A stretch of 64,000 nucleotides of DNA from AP-15 sp963716115. Lineage in GTDB: Bacteria; Pseudomonadota; Alphaproteobacteria; ATCC43930; CGMCC-115725. A program made the position numbers and the translations under genes. The DNA is taken from contig CAVQSZ010000021.1 of NCBI GenBank assembly GCA_963716115.1, positions 124,001-188,000 on the forward strand, in the 5' to 3' direction. This document shows positions 51,020 through 59,304 of this stretch, piece by piece; the stretch's first letter is position 1, and every line of letters begins with the position of its first letter. Below the pieces are notes generated by a model, which had not been told where the DNA came from, did not search any database, and saw only the letters and a program-made list of their open reading frames with translations.

Positions 51020-51848
51020 GCGCATAGGGCGGCCGGTGCAGGCCGGCCGGGGAGATCGTAAAGATCTCGTAGCCGGCGGCGGTGACCCCGACGGTGTGCT
51101 CGAACTGGGCCGACAGCGAACGGTCCTTGGTCACCGCGGTCCAGCCGTCGCTGAGGATTTTGACCTCCCAGCGCCCGGCGTTGATCATCGGCTCGACGGT
51201 GAAGAACATCCCCTCGCGCAGCGCCGGCCCCTCGCCCGGATGGCCGTAATGCAGGATCGAGGGGGCGTCGTGAAAGACCCGGCCGACGCCGTGGCCGCAA
51301 AAATCGCGCACCACCGAAAAGCGGTGGCTCTCGGCGTAGCGCTGGATCGCGTCGCCGATCGCGCCGATCCGAACCCCGGGCCGCACCACGGCGATGCCGC
51401 GCATCATCGCCTCGTAGGTGACGTCGACCAGCCGCCGCGCCTTGACCGGGATGCGCTCGCCGACCAGGAACATGCGGCTCGTATCGCCATGCCAGCCGTC
51501 GAGGATCGGGGTCACGTCGATGTTGAGGATGTCGCCTTCCATCAGCCGCCGGTCGCCCGGGATGCCGTGGCAGACGACATGGTTGACCGAGGTGCAGATC
51601 GATTTCGGAAAGCCGCGGTAGTTGAGCGGCGCCGAGACCGCGTGGTGGTCGGCGACGAAGTCGTGGCACAGCCGGTCGAGCTCGCCGGTGGCGACGCCGG
51701 GGCGGACATGCGGGGTGATGAAGTCGAGCGTCGCCGCGGCCAGCGCGCCGGCGCGCCGCATGCCCTCAAAGGCCTCGGGCCCGTGGATCTTGATCCCGCC
51801 GTCGCGGGTCTCGCCGGCGGCGAGGCCTCTGGTCAAATTCTGCTGCAT
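50973..51848 (-). CDS. map: Methionine aminopeptidase, type I
   Basis: Removes the initiator Met from nascent proteins. The product has 291 residues. Metal ligands are in ILNIDVTPILDGWHGDTSRM (two Asp), FCGHGVGRVFHDAP (His) and FTVEPMINAGRW (Glu), and SVNHVVCHGIPGDRRLMEGD with the substrate His is also conserved. The Met start is MQQNLTRG at 51848; in-frame codons extend farther upstream but lie over an intergenic region. The last 15 residues (Pro/Ala-rich) overlap the DUF29 gene and go beyond the usual family end. Confidence 0.93.
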   Translation of the reverse strand: MQQNLTRGLAAGETRDGGIKIHGPEAFEGMRRAGALAAATLDFITPHVRPGVATGELDRLCHDFVADHHAVSAPLNYRGFPKSICTSVNHVVCHGIPGDRRLMEGDILNIDVTPILDGWHGDTSRMFLVGERIPVKARRLVDVTYEAMMRGIAVVRPGVRIGAIGDAIQRYAESHRFSVVRDFCGHGVGRVFHDAPSILHYGHPGEGPALREGMFFTVEPMINAGRWEVKILSDGWTAVTKDRSLSAQFEHTVGVTAAGYEIFTISPAGLHRPPYALTPPVETPATAPPRG

Positions 51849-52017
51849 GCCGAGCGTGCTTCGCGTCGTCCTTGAGGGGCCGCGCCGGGCGCGGTCGAAA
51901 CCTGTGCTGAACGTAGGGATTGCGACGGCGCGCGGCAATCCTCGGCGGCGATTGCGCCGCGCCTGCCGTTTGCCTATGAAGGATCGGGCGGCAGCAACCG
52001 ACGAGGCCCCGAACGGC

Positions 52018-52791
52018 ATGACCCAGAAGAACCCCGAGCGCGGGATCGTCACCGCCTGCGTCCTGATCATCGGCAACGAGATCCTGTCCGGGCGCACGCA
52101 GGACGAGAACCTCGCCTTTCTCGCGCGAGGGCTCAACGAGGTCGGCATTCAGGTGCGCGAAGCGCGGGTGATCCCCGACCGGCCGGAGGTCATCGTCGCT
52201 GCCGTCAACGAGGCGCGGCGCGCGTTCGATTATGTCTTCACCACCGGCGGGATCGGCCCGACCCATGACGACATCACCGCGCAATGCATCGCCGACGCCT
52301 TCGCGCTGCCGCTGATCGTCGATCCCGACGCCCGGCGGCTGCTCGAAAGCCACTACCCGGCCGGACACCTGAACGAGGCGCGGCTGCGCATGGCGATGGT
52401 CCCCGAGGGGGCGACCTTGCTGCCCAACCCGATCTCGCAGGCGCCGGGGTTCCAGATCGGCAACGTCTTTGTTCTGCCCGGCGTGCCGAGCATCATGCAG
52501 GGCATTTTCGCGCAGCTGACGCACCGCCTGATGGGCGGCGACAAGATCTTGAGCCGCAGCGTCAGCTGCCGCCTCGGCGAGGGCGTCCTGGCCAAGGGGC
52601 TGGGCGAATTGCAGGCGCGCTGGCCGGACCTCGAGATCGGCTCCTACCCCTATTTCCGGCGCGGCGATTTCGGCGTGACCCTGGTGCTGCGCGGCGCCGA
52701 CCGGGAGCGGCTGGCCGCCGGCGCCGCGGAGGTGATCGGGCTGATCCGCGCCCTCGGCGGCGACCCGCAGGAGGGGTTGAGCGAAGGCTGA
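52018..52791 (+). CDS. CinA N-terminal domain (MoaB/Mog-like) protein
   Basis: A molybdopterin-binding-fold protein of 257 residues of the CinA/competence-damage family, lacking the C-terminal deamidase domain. It shows TACVLIIGNEILSGRTQDEN, VIPDRPEVIVAAVNEARRAF, FTTGGIGPTHDDITAQCIAD and the loop VFVLPGVPSIMQGIFAQL. ATG 52018 is preferred; ATG 51976 would add 14 residues. Relatives act in NAD metabolite repair as ADP-ribose pyrophosphatases or are uncharacterised. It ends 13 bases before the tRNA gene. Confidence 0.87.
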   Translation: MTQKNPERGIVTACVLIIGNEILSGRTQDENLAFLARGLNEVGIQVREARVIPDRPEVIVAAVNEARRAFDYVFTTGGIGPTHDDITAQCIADAFALPLIVDPDARRLLESHYPAGHLNEARLRMAMVPEGATLLPNPISQAPGFQIGNVFVLPGVPSIMQGIFAQLTHRLMGGDKILSRSVSCRLGEGVLAKGLGELQARWPDLEIGSYPYFRRGDFGVTLVLRGADRERLAAGAAEVIGLIRALGGDPQEGLSEG

Positions 52792-52804
52792 GGGCAGGAA
52801 GCGG

Positions 52805-52890
52805 GCGGACGTGGCGAAACGGTAGACGCAGCAGACTTAAAATCTGCTCCTCGCCAGAGGGTGCGGGTTCGAGTCCCGCCGTCCGCACCA
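52805..52890 (+). tRNA. tRNA-Leu (anticodon UAA)
   Basis: The acceptor arms GCGGACG (52805-52811) and CGTCCGC (52880-52886) pair exactly, followed by A and an encoded CCA. The anticodon arm GCAGA-CTTAAAA-TCTGC gives anticodon TAA, and the extra arm CTCCTCGCCAGAGG is long, as expected for tRNA-Leu. The T arm is GCGGGTTCGAGTCCCGC. An integrase-bearing element begins directly downstream, so the 3' end is the likely attachment site. Confidence 0.97.
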
Positions 52891-53044
52891 AGGATATCAG
52901 CAGGTTGCCGGGTACGGTTGGTCGGCGACTTCGGCGGGCCAGGGGCCGCGGAAGCACGGCGGAAGCCCCATAACCCCGAAACCATAGACCGCCGTACCTA
53001 TATCACCCCCCTATTTATTTCTCTCTTAGACTTAACAAGAAACA

Positions 53045-53124
53045 GCCGTCCAAGCCGTCCAGCCGTCCGAACGTAGCCGATATCAATATGTTGTGTTGGA
53101 CAGTTGGTGGACGGCAGCCGTCCA
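53045..53124. other. GCCGTCC iterons and palindrome next to tRNA-Leu
   Basis: GCCGTCCA occurs at 53045 and 53054, GCCGTCCG at 53062, and the palindrome TGGACGGC-A-GCCGTCCA at 53108-53124. The same octamer GCCGTCCG is in the 3' end of tRNA-Leu (52879-52886). The stretch 52985-53100 is unusually AT-rich for this window. Arm-type integrase sites or a replication origin are possible. No gene is seen in 52891-53401. Confidence 0.5.
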
Positions 53125-53401
53125 GCACGTATAACGGGTAGGCGCGAAAACCGCGATCTAACGCCGTCGCTACAACCCAAAAGGGACGCGGGAGGCTCTA
53201 TCGGGTGAACGATTGCAAGGGGTTGGCGCGGCCCCGCCGTTTTGCGGCGGACGCGTGCGACGGAGCGGCGGCTGGCGAAACCGGGGGCGCCCCACCTCGG
53301 CCTCGCGCGCGCACCTCACACGATCGCGCGATCAGGCGCCGGCGGGCAGCTCGCGGCGGGTCAGCACGATCAGCCGCTTACGGCTGGCGTTGGCGGCGCG
53401 T

Positions 53402-55588
53402 TCAAAAGCGAACTCGATGCCGATCGCGTGCGAGGGTGTTGGTCAGGCGGACCAGTCGATCGGGGAGGGTGTTCGGCGCCGGGAAGCTCTTTTGCCGGCG
53501 CACCGCCTCGCTGACCGGCAGCGCTGCGATCAGCTCGGTCGAGCTGCCCTGCCAATGCCCGTGCTCTTGCTCCAGCAGCTCGATCAGCGCCTGCGCCAGC
53601 GCGTCGTTCTGGATCACGGCGTCGCCGGCGCTGCCGCGGTTGGCCTCGTAGGCCTCGCTGAACTTGTCCTCGTGCCAGCCGAGACCGGGCCGGGCGCGCT
53701 CGATCCAGAGGGCGAAATCGGCCATCCGCGGCGGCCGGGCGAGCCGCGCGTCGGGGTTGCCGAGGATCCCGGCGACCGCGGTCAGCAGCAGCCCCAAGAC
53801 CCGCGGCAGGCGCTCGGCGACCATCGCCTCGAACTCCTCCTCGTCGAGGCGCTGCTCCTCGACGATGCGCGGCATCGTGATCTGTATCCAGCAGGCGGCC
53901 AGGTCGGCGCGGTCGGCGAGCTTGTTGATGCCGGTGGTGATCTGCGGGCGCTTCAGGATGTAGCGGAATTCGTCGGCGTTGGTGTAGAGCGAGCGCCCGC
54001 TGATCGCCGCCCCGGTGGCGAGCCGGCACATTGCGTCGCTGAGCCATCCCGGCACGTGCGACAGGTTGTCGAGCGCCACGACCCAGCTGTTGCGGGCGGC
54101 GGCGCAGAGGCCCAGCTCGTCGCGCGGCGGCGCGCGGTCGGGGGCGCGGTCAGGATCGAGGATGCGCTTGACGAGGCGGCCGGCGCTGGTCTTGCCCGAG
54201 CCGTCGGGGCCATTGAAGCCGAGCCCCGGATAAGGACCCTTCGGGTGAAAGGTCATCAGCAGCCAGGCGACGATCAAGGTGATGTCGCCCCCGGTCTCGA
54301 CCGGGATGATTTCGCCGAGCTCGAGCGCAAGGCGCGGGCCGATGTCCGCCGCCTCGGGCGGGGGCCGCACCGGCTCGGGCAGGGACAGCATGTAGTCGGA
54401 GCGGATGAACTTGACCGGCGGCCGCGAAACGATGCGGTAGTCCTCGCCATCGATCTCGATGGCGCGCCATTTGTCGTCGCCGAGGTCGAGATAGAGGCGG
54501 CCATTGCTGTGACCGTGGCGGATGAACGGCTCGTGCTCCTTGCCCTCGAACCACGCGACCGATTCGGCGTGGGTCAGCGCCTCCTCCATCGCCTGCTTGC
54601 TGACCGCGGCGCCGTGGGCCTGAAAGAACTGGTGGCCGAGCCAGAAGCGGAAGGCTCGGGCGCGAACCTCATGGTTCTCGTGGTGCCCGTCGACGACGAT
54701 CGTCGCATGCGCGATCTTATCGGGCGATTGCCACAACTCGACGGTTTTGAGGATCGCAAGCAACCCGTCCTTCTGGCGGGGCCTCGGCTTGCGCTCCTCG
54801 GTCTCGGGCTCGGCGCCGTCGTCGCCGCTCCAGGCGCGGGCCGGGCGCCCTCGGCCGCGCCGAGGCGAGCTCGATCTGGCGGTGGACGGCGGTTTCGGCG
54901 CCAGCGCATCGGCGGCGCCGTCGATCAGGTCTGCGGCGCGCGCCTGGTCCCAGCCTTCGGCCAGCGCGTCGGCCGCGTCCCAGCCGGCAGCGGCCCCCTT
55001 GGGCGGCGCCGCCACCATGACCGAGCCGGCGATCGGCGCCAGCAGCCTGACGACGGCGGCGGCGTATTTCGCGCCGGCCTCGTCGGCGTCGGGCCAGATG
55101 ATCACCCGGCGGCCGGCGAGCGCGGTCCAGTCGGCCGCGGCCGCGGCGAGCGAGCCGTTGGGCGAGGTCACCCCGACATGATCGGGCAACAGCATCTCGA
55201 CGGCGGCGGCGGCCTTCTCGCCCTCGGCGACGACAACCGGCGCGTTCGCCCGCGCGGCGAGCCGGTCCAGCCCGAACAACGGCCGTGGCGCCGGCCATGA
55301 CTGCCATCGCCATTCCAGCCCGCCCTTGCCGGATCGGCAGTAGGTCAGCGGCAGGAACACCTTGGCGCCGTCCGCGAGGTCGAAGCGGCAGACATGCCCG
55401 AGGAGCCGCCCCTGCGCATCGCGATAGGTCTCGATGCGGCTCGGCTTGCCGTGCTGGTAGTGGTCGGGGGCGGCCGGCGCGTTCGCGGGCGCCGGGACGA
55501 GCGTCGTCCACACCTCGCCGCGTCCGGTCTTCGCCGGCGCCGCGCGGCGCTTGGCCGCGGCTACCGGCCGAAAGGGATCGTCAGCCAT
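53402..55588 (-). CDS. Toprim primase fused to a superfamily 3-like ATPase
   Basis: A phage- or satellite-type replication protein of 728 residues. The N-terminal part carries a Toprim-like core: the Glu motif VVVAEGEKAAAAVEML near residue 120 and the Asp pair in VIIWPDADEAGAKYA near residue 165. A linker rich in Arg, Pro and Glu follows. The C-terminal part has a P-loop GFNGPDGSGKTSAGRLV near residue 455 and a Walker B VVALDNLSHVPGWL. The start ATG 55588 overlaps the preceding small gene by 8 bases (ATGGCTGA). It would prime and unwind DNA of the element. No capsid or packaging gene is found beside it. Confidence 0.85.
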   Translation of the reverse strand: MADDPFRPVAAAKRRAAPAKTGRGEVWTTLVPAPANAPAAPDHYQHGKPSRIETYRDAQGRLLGHVCRFDLADGAKVFLPLTYCRSGKGGLEWRWQSWPAPRPLFGLDRLAARANAPVVVAEGEKAAAAVEMLLPDHVGVTSPNGSLAAAAADWTALAGRRVIIWPDADEAGAKYAAAVVRLLAPIAGSVMVAAPPKGAAAGWDAADALAEGWDQARAADLIDGAADALAPKPPSTARSSSPRRGRGRPARAWSGDDGAEPETEERKPRPRQKDGLLAILKTVELWQSPDKIAHATIVVDGHHENHEVRARAFRFWLGHQFFQAHGAAVSKQAMEEALTHAESVAWFEGKEHEPFIRHGHSNGRLYLDLGDDKWRAIEIDGEDYRIVSRPPVKFIRSDYMLSLPEPVRPPPEAADIGPRLALELGEIIPVETGGDITLIVAWLLMTFHPKGPYPGLGFNGPDGSGKTSAGRLVKRILDPDRAPDRAPPRDELGLCAAARNSWVVALDNLSHVPGWLSDAMCRLATGAAISGRSLYTNADEFRYILKRPQITTGINKLADRADLAACWIQITMPRIVEEQRLDEEEFEAMVAERLPRVLGLLLTAVAGILGNPDARLARPPRMADFALWIERARPGLGWHEDKFSEAYEANRGSAGDAVIQNDALAQALIELLEQEHGHWQGSSTELIAALPVSEAVRRQKSFPAPNTLPDRLVRLTNTLARDRHRVRF

Positions 55589-55904
55589 GCTCGGGATCGA
55601 GGCCGAGCATGGCCGCAACCCGCCGCGCCGCCGCACCCTGGCCGAGGTCGTGGAGGTAGGCGGCGAGGCTGACCAGATCGCGCCCCTTGTCGCCGGTCGC
55701 GAAATCGCCCCATGCGCCGGTGCGGGTGTTGATCTTGAAGCTGCCGGGCCGCTGGTCCTGCCGCTTCGGGTTGCGGACCACGTATTCCTCGCCCTCACGC
55801 CTGCCGCCCGGCAGCCAGCGCGCGAGGATGATGTCGATCTGGATCAGCGCGGCCCGGTTGATCCGGGCGAAATCGATCCGCCGTCCGGTCGGGCGCTCCG
55901 GCAC
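55581..55904 (-). CDS. Primase-associated N-terminal domain protein
   Basis: A protein of 107 residues starting at GTG 55904, four bases after the upstream stop. The core YVVRNPKRQDQRPGSFKINT and GAWGDFATGDKGRDLVSLAA resembles the zinc-finger-like N-terminal part of phage and plasmid primases, which senses template, but no Cys ligands are present. It overlaps the primase/helicase gene, so the two probably make one machine split into two chains. Confidence 0.7.
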   Translation of the reverse strand: MPERPTGRRIDFARINRAALIQIDIILARWLPGGRREGEEYVVRNPKRQDQRPGSFKINTRTGAWGDFATGDKGRDLVSLAAYLHDLGQGAAARRVAAMLGLDPEHG

Positions 55905-55908
55905 CGGC

Positions 55909-56022
55909 CTACTCCTCGAGCGACAGCGCATCGAGCTGCTCGGCGATGCGCTGTCGCTCGCAGTCCGTGCTCGATTCTGCGAGGAGCTCCCGCAGGACCT
56001 GGTCGGCGTACGACGCGGCCAT
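55909..56022 (-). CDS. Very small protein between AlpA and primase genes
   Basis: A 37-residue frame, MAASYADQVLRELLAESSTD then CERQRIAEQLDALSLEE. It fits neatly between neighbours (one-base gap to the AlpA stop, four bases to the next start), which argues for real translation. It is one amphipathic helix or helix pair with no known family. Confidence 0.4.
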   Translation of the reverse strand: MAASYADQVLRELLAESSTDCERQRIAEQLDALSLEE

Positions 56023-56023
56023 G

Positions 56024-56308
56024 TCACGCCGCTTCCGGGCCGGGGTCGCTGGTCGAGCGCCGCCGTCTGCCGTCCATCCATTCGACGAGATCGCGGCGGC
56101 GATAGCGCACCGCGCGCACCCGGCCAAGGCGCAGAAAATGGGGGCCGGCGCCGCTGCGGCGCCACTCGTCGAGGGTCCGCGGGGACTGCCCGAGCAGGTA
56201 GGCCGCCTCGCCCGTAAACAGGAGCGCGTCGGGGTCGCTCGGGATGATCCGCCCACACGGGGCATCGACCCGCGCCGCTTCCGTTAAGAGGTCTCGTGCG
56301 TCATCCAT
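56024..56308 (-). CDS. AlpA/MerR-like excisionase or regulator
   Basis: A protein of 94 residues with a winged-helix of the AlpA/excisionase type: FTGEAAYLLGQSPRTLDEWR, RSGAGPHFLRLGRVRAVRYR and RRDLVEWMDGRRR. Such proteins control excision or activate the integrase of islands. It lies downstream of the integrase and upstream of the primase genes in the same direction. Confidence 0.85.
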   Translation of the reverse strand: MDDARDLLTEAARVDAPCGRIIPSDPDALLFTGEAAYLLGQSPRTLDEWRRSGAGPHFLRLGRVRAVRYRRRDLVEWMDGRRRRSTSDPGPEAA

Positions 56309-56431
56309 CGTGGTTTGCCTCGCCGGTTATCGTTGAGCTGCGGGGCAGCGTGAACGGCCGGCGATCCCGAAAAAAAACTATTTTCCGGGATTTGCGGTGG
56401 CGGACGATCGGCACGGCGGAGCGCCGTGGGT

Positions 56432-57709
56432 TCAGGTCTTCGCCCGGCTTCGCTTCGGCCCGAGGCCGCCGGTCAAGCCTGCCCTCGCGAAAGCGGGGGG
56501 AGCGCCCGGACGAGACGGCGGCAGGGGGATCGGCTCGGCCGTCTCGGCGGCGAGCCCGCGGGCGATGCGGCTTTCGACCCGATCCGACAGCAGCCGGATC
56601 GGAGCGGCATCCTGGTTGACGTAGCGCCCGGTCATGGCGAGCGTCTTGTGCCCCAGCTTGTCGCGGACCATGAAGGCGTTCGCGCCGGTCTGTCCGGCAT
56701 AGGTGCCGACCGTGTGCCGCAAATCATGAAGCCGCGCGTCGGCGAGCCCGGCCGCGGCGCGCAGCCATTGCCAGGCGCGCTCGACCCGATCCGCGGTCAG
56801 CGGCCCCAGGCCGCCGTCTCCCTGGAACACCCAGCCGTCCGGACGAGACGGCGGCCGCAGCTCGTCGAGGAGTGCTGTCGATTCGGCGCCGAGCGCGTGC
56901 ACCCTGGCGCCGCCCTTGGCGTCGGGCAGGCGCAGCACGCCTTCGGCTAGGTCGACATGTTCCCAGCGCAGCGCCAGCGCCTCGCCGAGGCGCAGCCCGC
57001 AGAGCGCCAAGAGGCGAACCGCCGCAAGCCGCGCCGGCGGGATCGCCGCCTCGCGCGCGGCCCGGCGCATCGCTTCGCCGAGCCGCCCCAGCTCCTCGTC
57101 GGTCAGAAACCGGGTGCGCTTTCGCTCCGGGTAGCGCTCGATGCCGCGCGCCGGGTTGGAATGCTCGGGCCGGATGCCCCACAGCTCAGCCAGCGCGAAC
57201 ATCTTCGACAGGACTGCCAGCATCAGGTTCGCCACGCGCGGCGCCTTCTGCCGGGCGCGATGCAATCGGGCGATGTCGTCGCGGGTGACCTCGGCGGCGC
57301 CGCGGCTGCCGAGAACGGGCAGGATGTCGCGCTCGACGATGCGGCGGAACTCGCGGCGGGTCGACGGCTTGTTGTGCGCCTCGAGGTGATCGCTCAGATA
57401 GCGGGCGGCGAGGTCGGCGACGGTGAGCGCCTGGCGCGCCCGCCGGCGATCGGCGGCCGGATCTTCGCCGCCGGCGACGGCGGCAAGCAGCCGGTGGGCC
57501 TCGCGGCGCGCTTCGTGCGGGGTCATGACCCCGTGGCGGGCGAGCCGCAACCGACGCGATCGCCCGCTCTTATTGCGGTATTGGATCAGATAGGAGCGGA
57601 CCCCGGAGGGCTGCACCCGCAGGCCAAAGCCCGGCAGGTCGTCATCCCAATAGAAGACCTCCTTGCCGGCGGGCTCGATCGCCTTGATGTTGCTTATCGT
57701 CAGCTTCAT
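56432..57709 (-). CDS. Tyrosine-type site-specific integrase
   Basis: An integrase of 425 residues. It has the N-terminal arm-binding domain (FYWDDDLPGFGLRVQPSGVR), the SAM-like core-binding domain, and the catalytic domain with Arg in LCGLRLGEALALRW near residue 232, HDLRHTVGTYAGQTG (His-x-x-Arg) near residue 330, LGHKTLAMTGRYVN (Gly-His and the Tyr nucleophile). All catalytic residues are present. Codons near the stop run through a GCGAAAGCGGGGG palindrome. It should integrate the element into the tRNA-Leu gene 3.5 kb away, which is inference. Confidence 0.93.
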   Translation of the reverse strand: MKLTISNIKAIEPAGKEVFYWDDDLPGFGLRVQPSGVRSYLIQYRNKSGRSRRLRLARHGVMTPHEARREAHRLLAAVAGGEDPAADRRRARQALTVADLAARYLSDHLEAHNKPSTRREFRRIVERDILPVLGSRGAAEVTRDDIARLHRARQKAPRVANLMLAVLSKMFALAELWGIRPEHSNPARGIERYPERKRTRFLTDEELGRLGEAMRRAAREAAIPPARLAAVRLLALCGLRLGEALALRWEHVDLAEGVLRLPDAKGGARVHALGAESTALLDELRPPSRPDGWVFQGDGGLGPLTADRVERAWQWLRAAAGLADARLHDLRHTVGTYAGQTGANAFMVRDKLGHKTLAMTGRYVNQDAAPIRLLSDRVESRIARGLAAETAEPIPLPPSRPGAPPAFARAGLTGGLGPKRSRAKT

Positions 57710-57810
57710 GCTCGTGGCTTTCTAAGCCATCGCCCGCGGCCGGCGGGCGCCGGGGAGCTAGAAACGCGGCATGAGTCGCGTGGAGTTATTCGCGCCGGTT
57801 GCCCGGCCTT

Positions 57811-57843
57811 AGATCCTCGCACTCCCCGACATAGGATGATCGC
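57811..57843. promoter_or_regulatory. Motif upstream of the integrase shared with 1021-1063
   Basis: ACTCCCCGACATAGGATGAT and the following CGCC. It lies about 100 bases upstream of the integrase start and resembles the motif upstream of the coiled-coil gene at the left window edge. The 300-base gap 57710-58009 shows no gene. Confidence 0.4.
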
Positions 57844-58009
57844 CGACTTTCGGGGACGCCGCCGCTCATGCAAGGCGTTTCTAACGCCGCCCTCATGATG
57901 CGGCCGCCGGCCCGCCATGGACAACCAAATTCGCGAAGCCGCTACAACCCCGTTAAGCGCCATCGACAAACTGGCTTGAACATCCGGTGCAGTTCCGTAT
58001 TTATCCGGC

Positions 58010-58186
58010 ATGGTGAGGCCAGAGCGCGCCGCTGCCGGCCGCATCCCCGACCGCGGCATTCCGCTCGACCTGATCGACGCAATCGAGGCATGGCGGCGGG
58101 CGCAGCCGGTCGTGCCGTCGAAGACCCAGGCGCTGATCTATCTGCTGCGCCGCGGCGTGGCCGCCGCATCGGAGACCAAGCCTTGA
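58010..58186 (+). CDS. Small ribbon-helix-helix-like protein
   Basis: A 58-residue protein. After MVRPERAAAGRIPDRG comes IPLDLIDAIEAWRRAQPVVP then SKTQALIYLLRRGVAA. Helix, SK-turn and helix match ribbon-helix-helix regulators (compare the usual WRR.Q...PS...AI..L...G pattern). Its TGA overlaps the TTG start of the DUF29 gene as TTGA. The tandem looks like an antitoxin-toxin pair, but a toxin role for DUF29 is only a guess. Confidence 0.6.
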   Translation: MVRPERAAAGRIPDRGIPLDLIDAIEAWRRAQPVVPSKTQALIYLLRRGVAAASETKP

Positions 58187-58599
58187 ACCTCTACGAGACC
58201 GACATCCTGGCCTGGTCGGAAGAGCAGGCGGAGCTGCTGCGGCGCCGCGCCGCCAACGCCCTCGATTGGGACAATTTGGTCGAGGAGGTCGAGGCCGTGG
58301 GCCGCAACGAGCTGCATGCCGTCGAATCGCACCTGGTCCTGGCGCTGCTGCACGATCTCAAGGCCGAGGCCTGGCCGCTGTCGCGCGACGCGCCGCACTG
58401 GCGGGCCGAGGCCCGGCTGCACCGTGGCGAGGCCCAGCGGCATTTCACACCGTCGATGCGGCAACGGATCGACGTCGCCAAGCTCTATCGCGAGGCTCGG
58501 CGCGGCATGCCGGAGACGATCGACGCAACTCATCCGCTGCCGACGCCGGACAGCTGCCCCGTCACCCTCGCCGAGCTGCTCAGCGAAGACGCTGACTGA
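58183..58599 (+). CDS. DUF29 family protein (island copy)
   Basis: A DUF29 protein of 138 residues from TTG 58183: LYETDILAWSEEQAELLRRR, ALDWDNLVEEVEAVGRNELH, HLVLALLHDLKAEAWP, and the C-terminal PDSCPVTLAELLSED. The pattern equals the chromosomal copy at 50576, though the two differ widely in detail. It is translationally coupled to the RHH-like gene. The function of the family is unknown. Confidence 0.85.
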   Translation: MNLYETDILAWSEEQAELLRRRAANALDWDNLVEEVEAVGRNELHAVESHLVLALLHDLKAEAWPLSRDAPHWRAEARLHRGEAQRHFTPSMRQRIDVAKLYREARRGMPETIDATHPLPTPDSCPVTLAELLSEDAD

Positions 58600-58626
58600 G
58601 CAATAGACGCTCGGCGTGAACCAATT

Positions 58627-58652
58627 CTCACTGCTCAGATCTGAGCAGTGAG
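58627..58652. terminator. Perfect 26-bp palindrome between convergent genes
   Basis: CTCACTGCTCAGA is followed immediately by its exact complement TCTGAGCAGTGAG. It lies 27 bases after the DUF29 stop and 3 bases from the stop of the leftward gene. It could be a bidirectional terminator (no T run) or a protein-binding site. Confidence 0.6.
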
Positions 58653-58655
58653 TTA

Positions 58656-59177
58656 TCAGCTCGTCGATGTCGCGCAGCTCTCGGCCAACAGCCGCGCCTG
58701 CTCGTCCCGCTCGGCGCGCACGATGGCGCCGGTCCACAGGATGAGCGTGGTGGCGCCGGGAAACCACCAGCTGGGAAAATCGACCTCGCGCACGTCGAGC
58801 CGGTGCTCGGCGGCAAAGGCCCGACACCGCTCCTCGTAGTCCGGCCAATGGTAGAGGTGCGCCGAGATGGCCGCGGCGTTGCCGCCGCGGCGCCAGAAGC
58901 CGGGGTGATCGAACAGGCGGCCTCGCACCGCGTCGGCGTCTTCGCCGGCCAGGCCGGGCAGGCGGTTCTTGCGGTCGCCGCAGGCCAGGCTTTTCACCGT
59001 GAAGCGGGCCGGCGAACGCTGCCATCCGTGGATCTCGCCAAAGCGCCGGCGCAAGAGGACCTGGATCTTGCCCGCGTCGGCGTGCCGGCCGGCCTCGAGG
59101 TGGGCGCGAAGGTCGTCGGCGAGCCGCCAGTTCTCGTGCTGCCGCTCGCGCCACGCAATCTCGTCGTCGTGCATCAC
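58656..59177 (-). CDS. Hypothetical protein of the island
   Basis: A protein of 173 residues (ATGs at 59177 and 59174) that I do not recognise. It opens MMHDDEIAWRERQHENWRLA, contains VLLRRRFGEIHGWQRSPARF, and ends with a Trp-rich stretch HLYHWPDYEERCRAFAAEHR, FPSWWFPGATTLILWTGA. It reads as a genuine soluble protein. It is divergent from the gene at 59305 and convergent with the DUF29 gene. Confidence 0.55.
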   Translation of the reverse strand: MMHDDEIAWRERQHENWRLADDLRAHLEAGRHADAGKIQVLLRRRFGEIHGWQRSPARFTVKSLACGDRKNRLPGLAGEDADAVRGRLFDHPGFWRRGGNAAAISAHLYHWPDYEERCRAFAAEHRLDVREVDFPSWWFPGATTLILWTGAIVRAERDEQARLLAESCATSTS

Positions 59178-59304
59178 TGCGATGTCCTATCTGCCGCCTT
59201 CAGCCGCGTCGCCGCCGGGCTCAAAGCGTCCTCCGTCAGATACCGATAGTGCGGCGGCGGCGGCCAAGATATACGTATCGGCAGGTATACCCATAGGAGG
59301 TGTG

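Noticed and set aside
53045..53124. Possible CRISPR array
   Set aside because: GCCGTCC copies are too short and irregular, and one is inverted; iterons or integrase sites fit better.
53402..55588. Plasmid RepA or a DISARM/BREX-type defence ATPase
   Set aside because: The Toprim motifs and P-loop order match phage/satellite primase-helicases, with AlpA and integrase beside it. No defence partners are seen.
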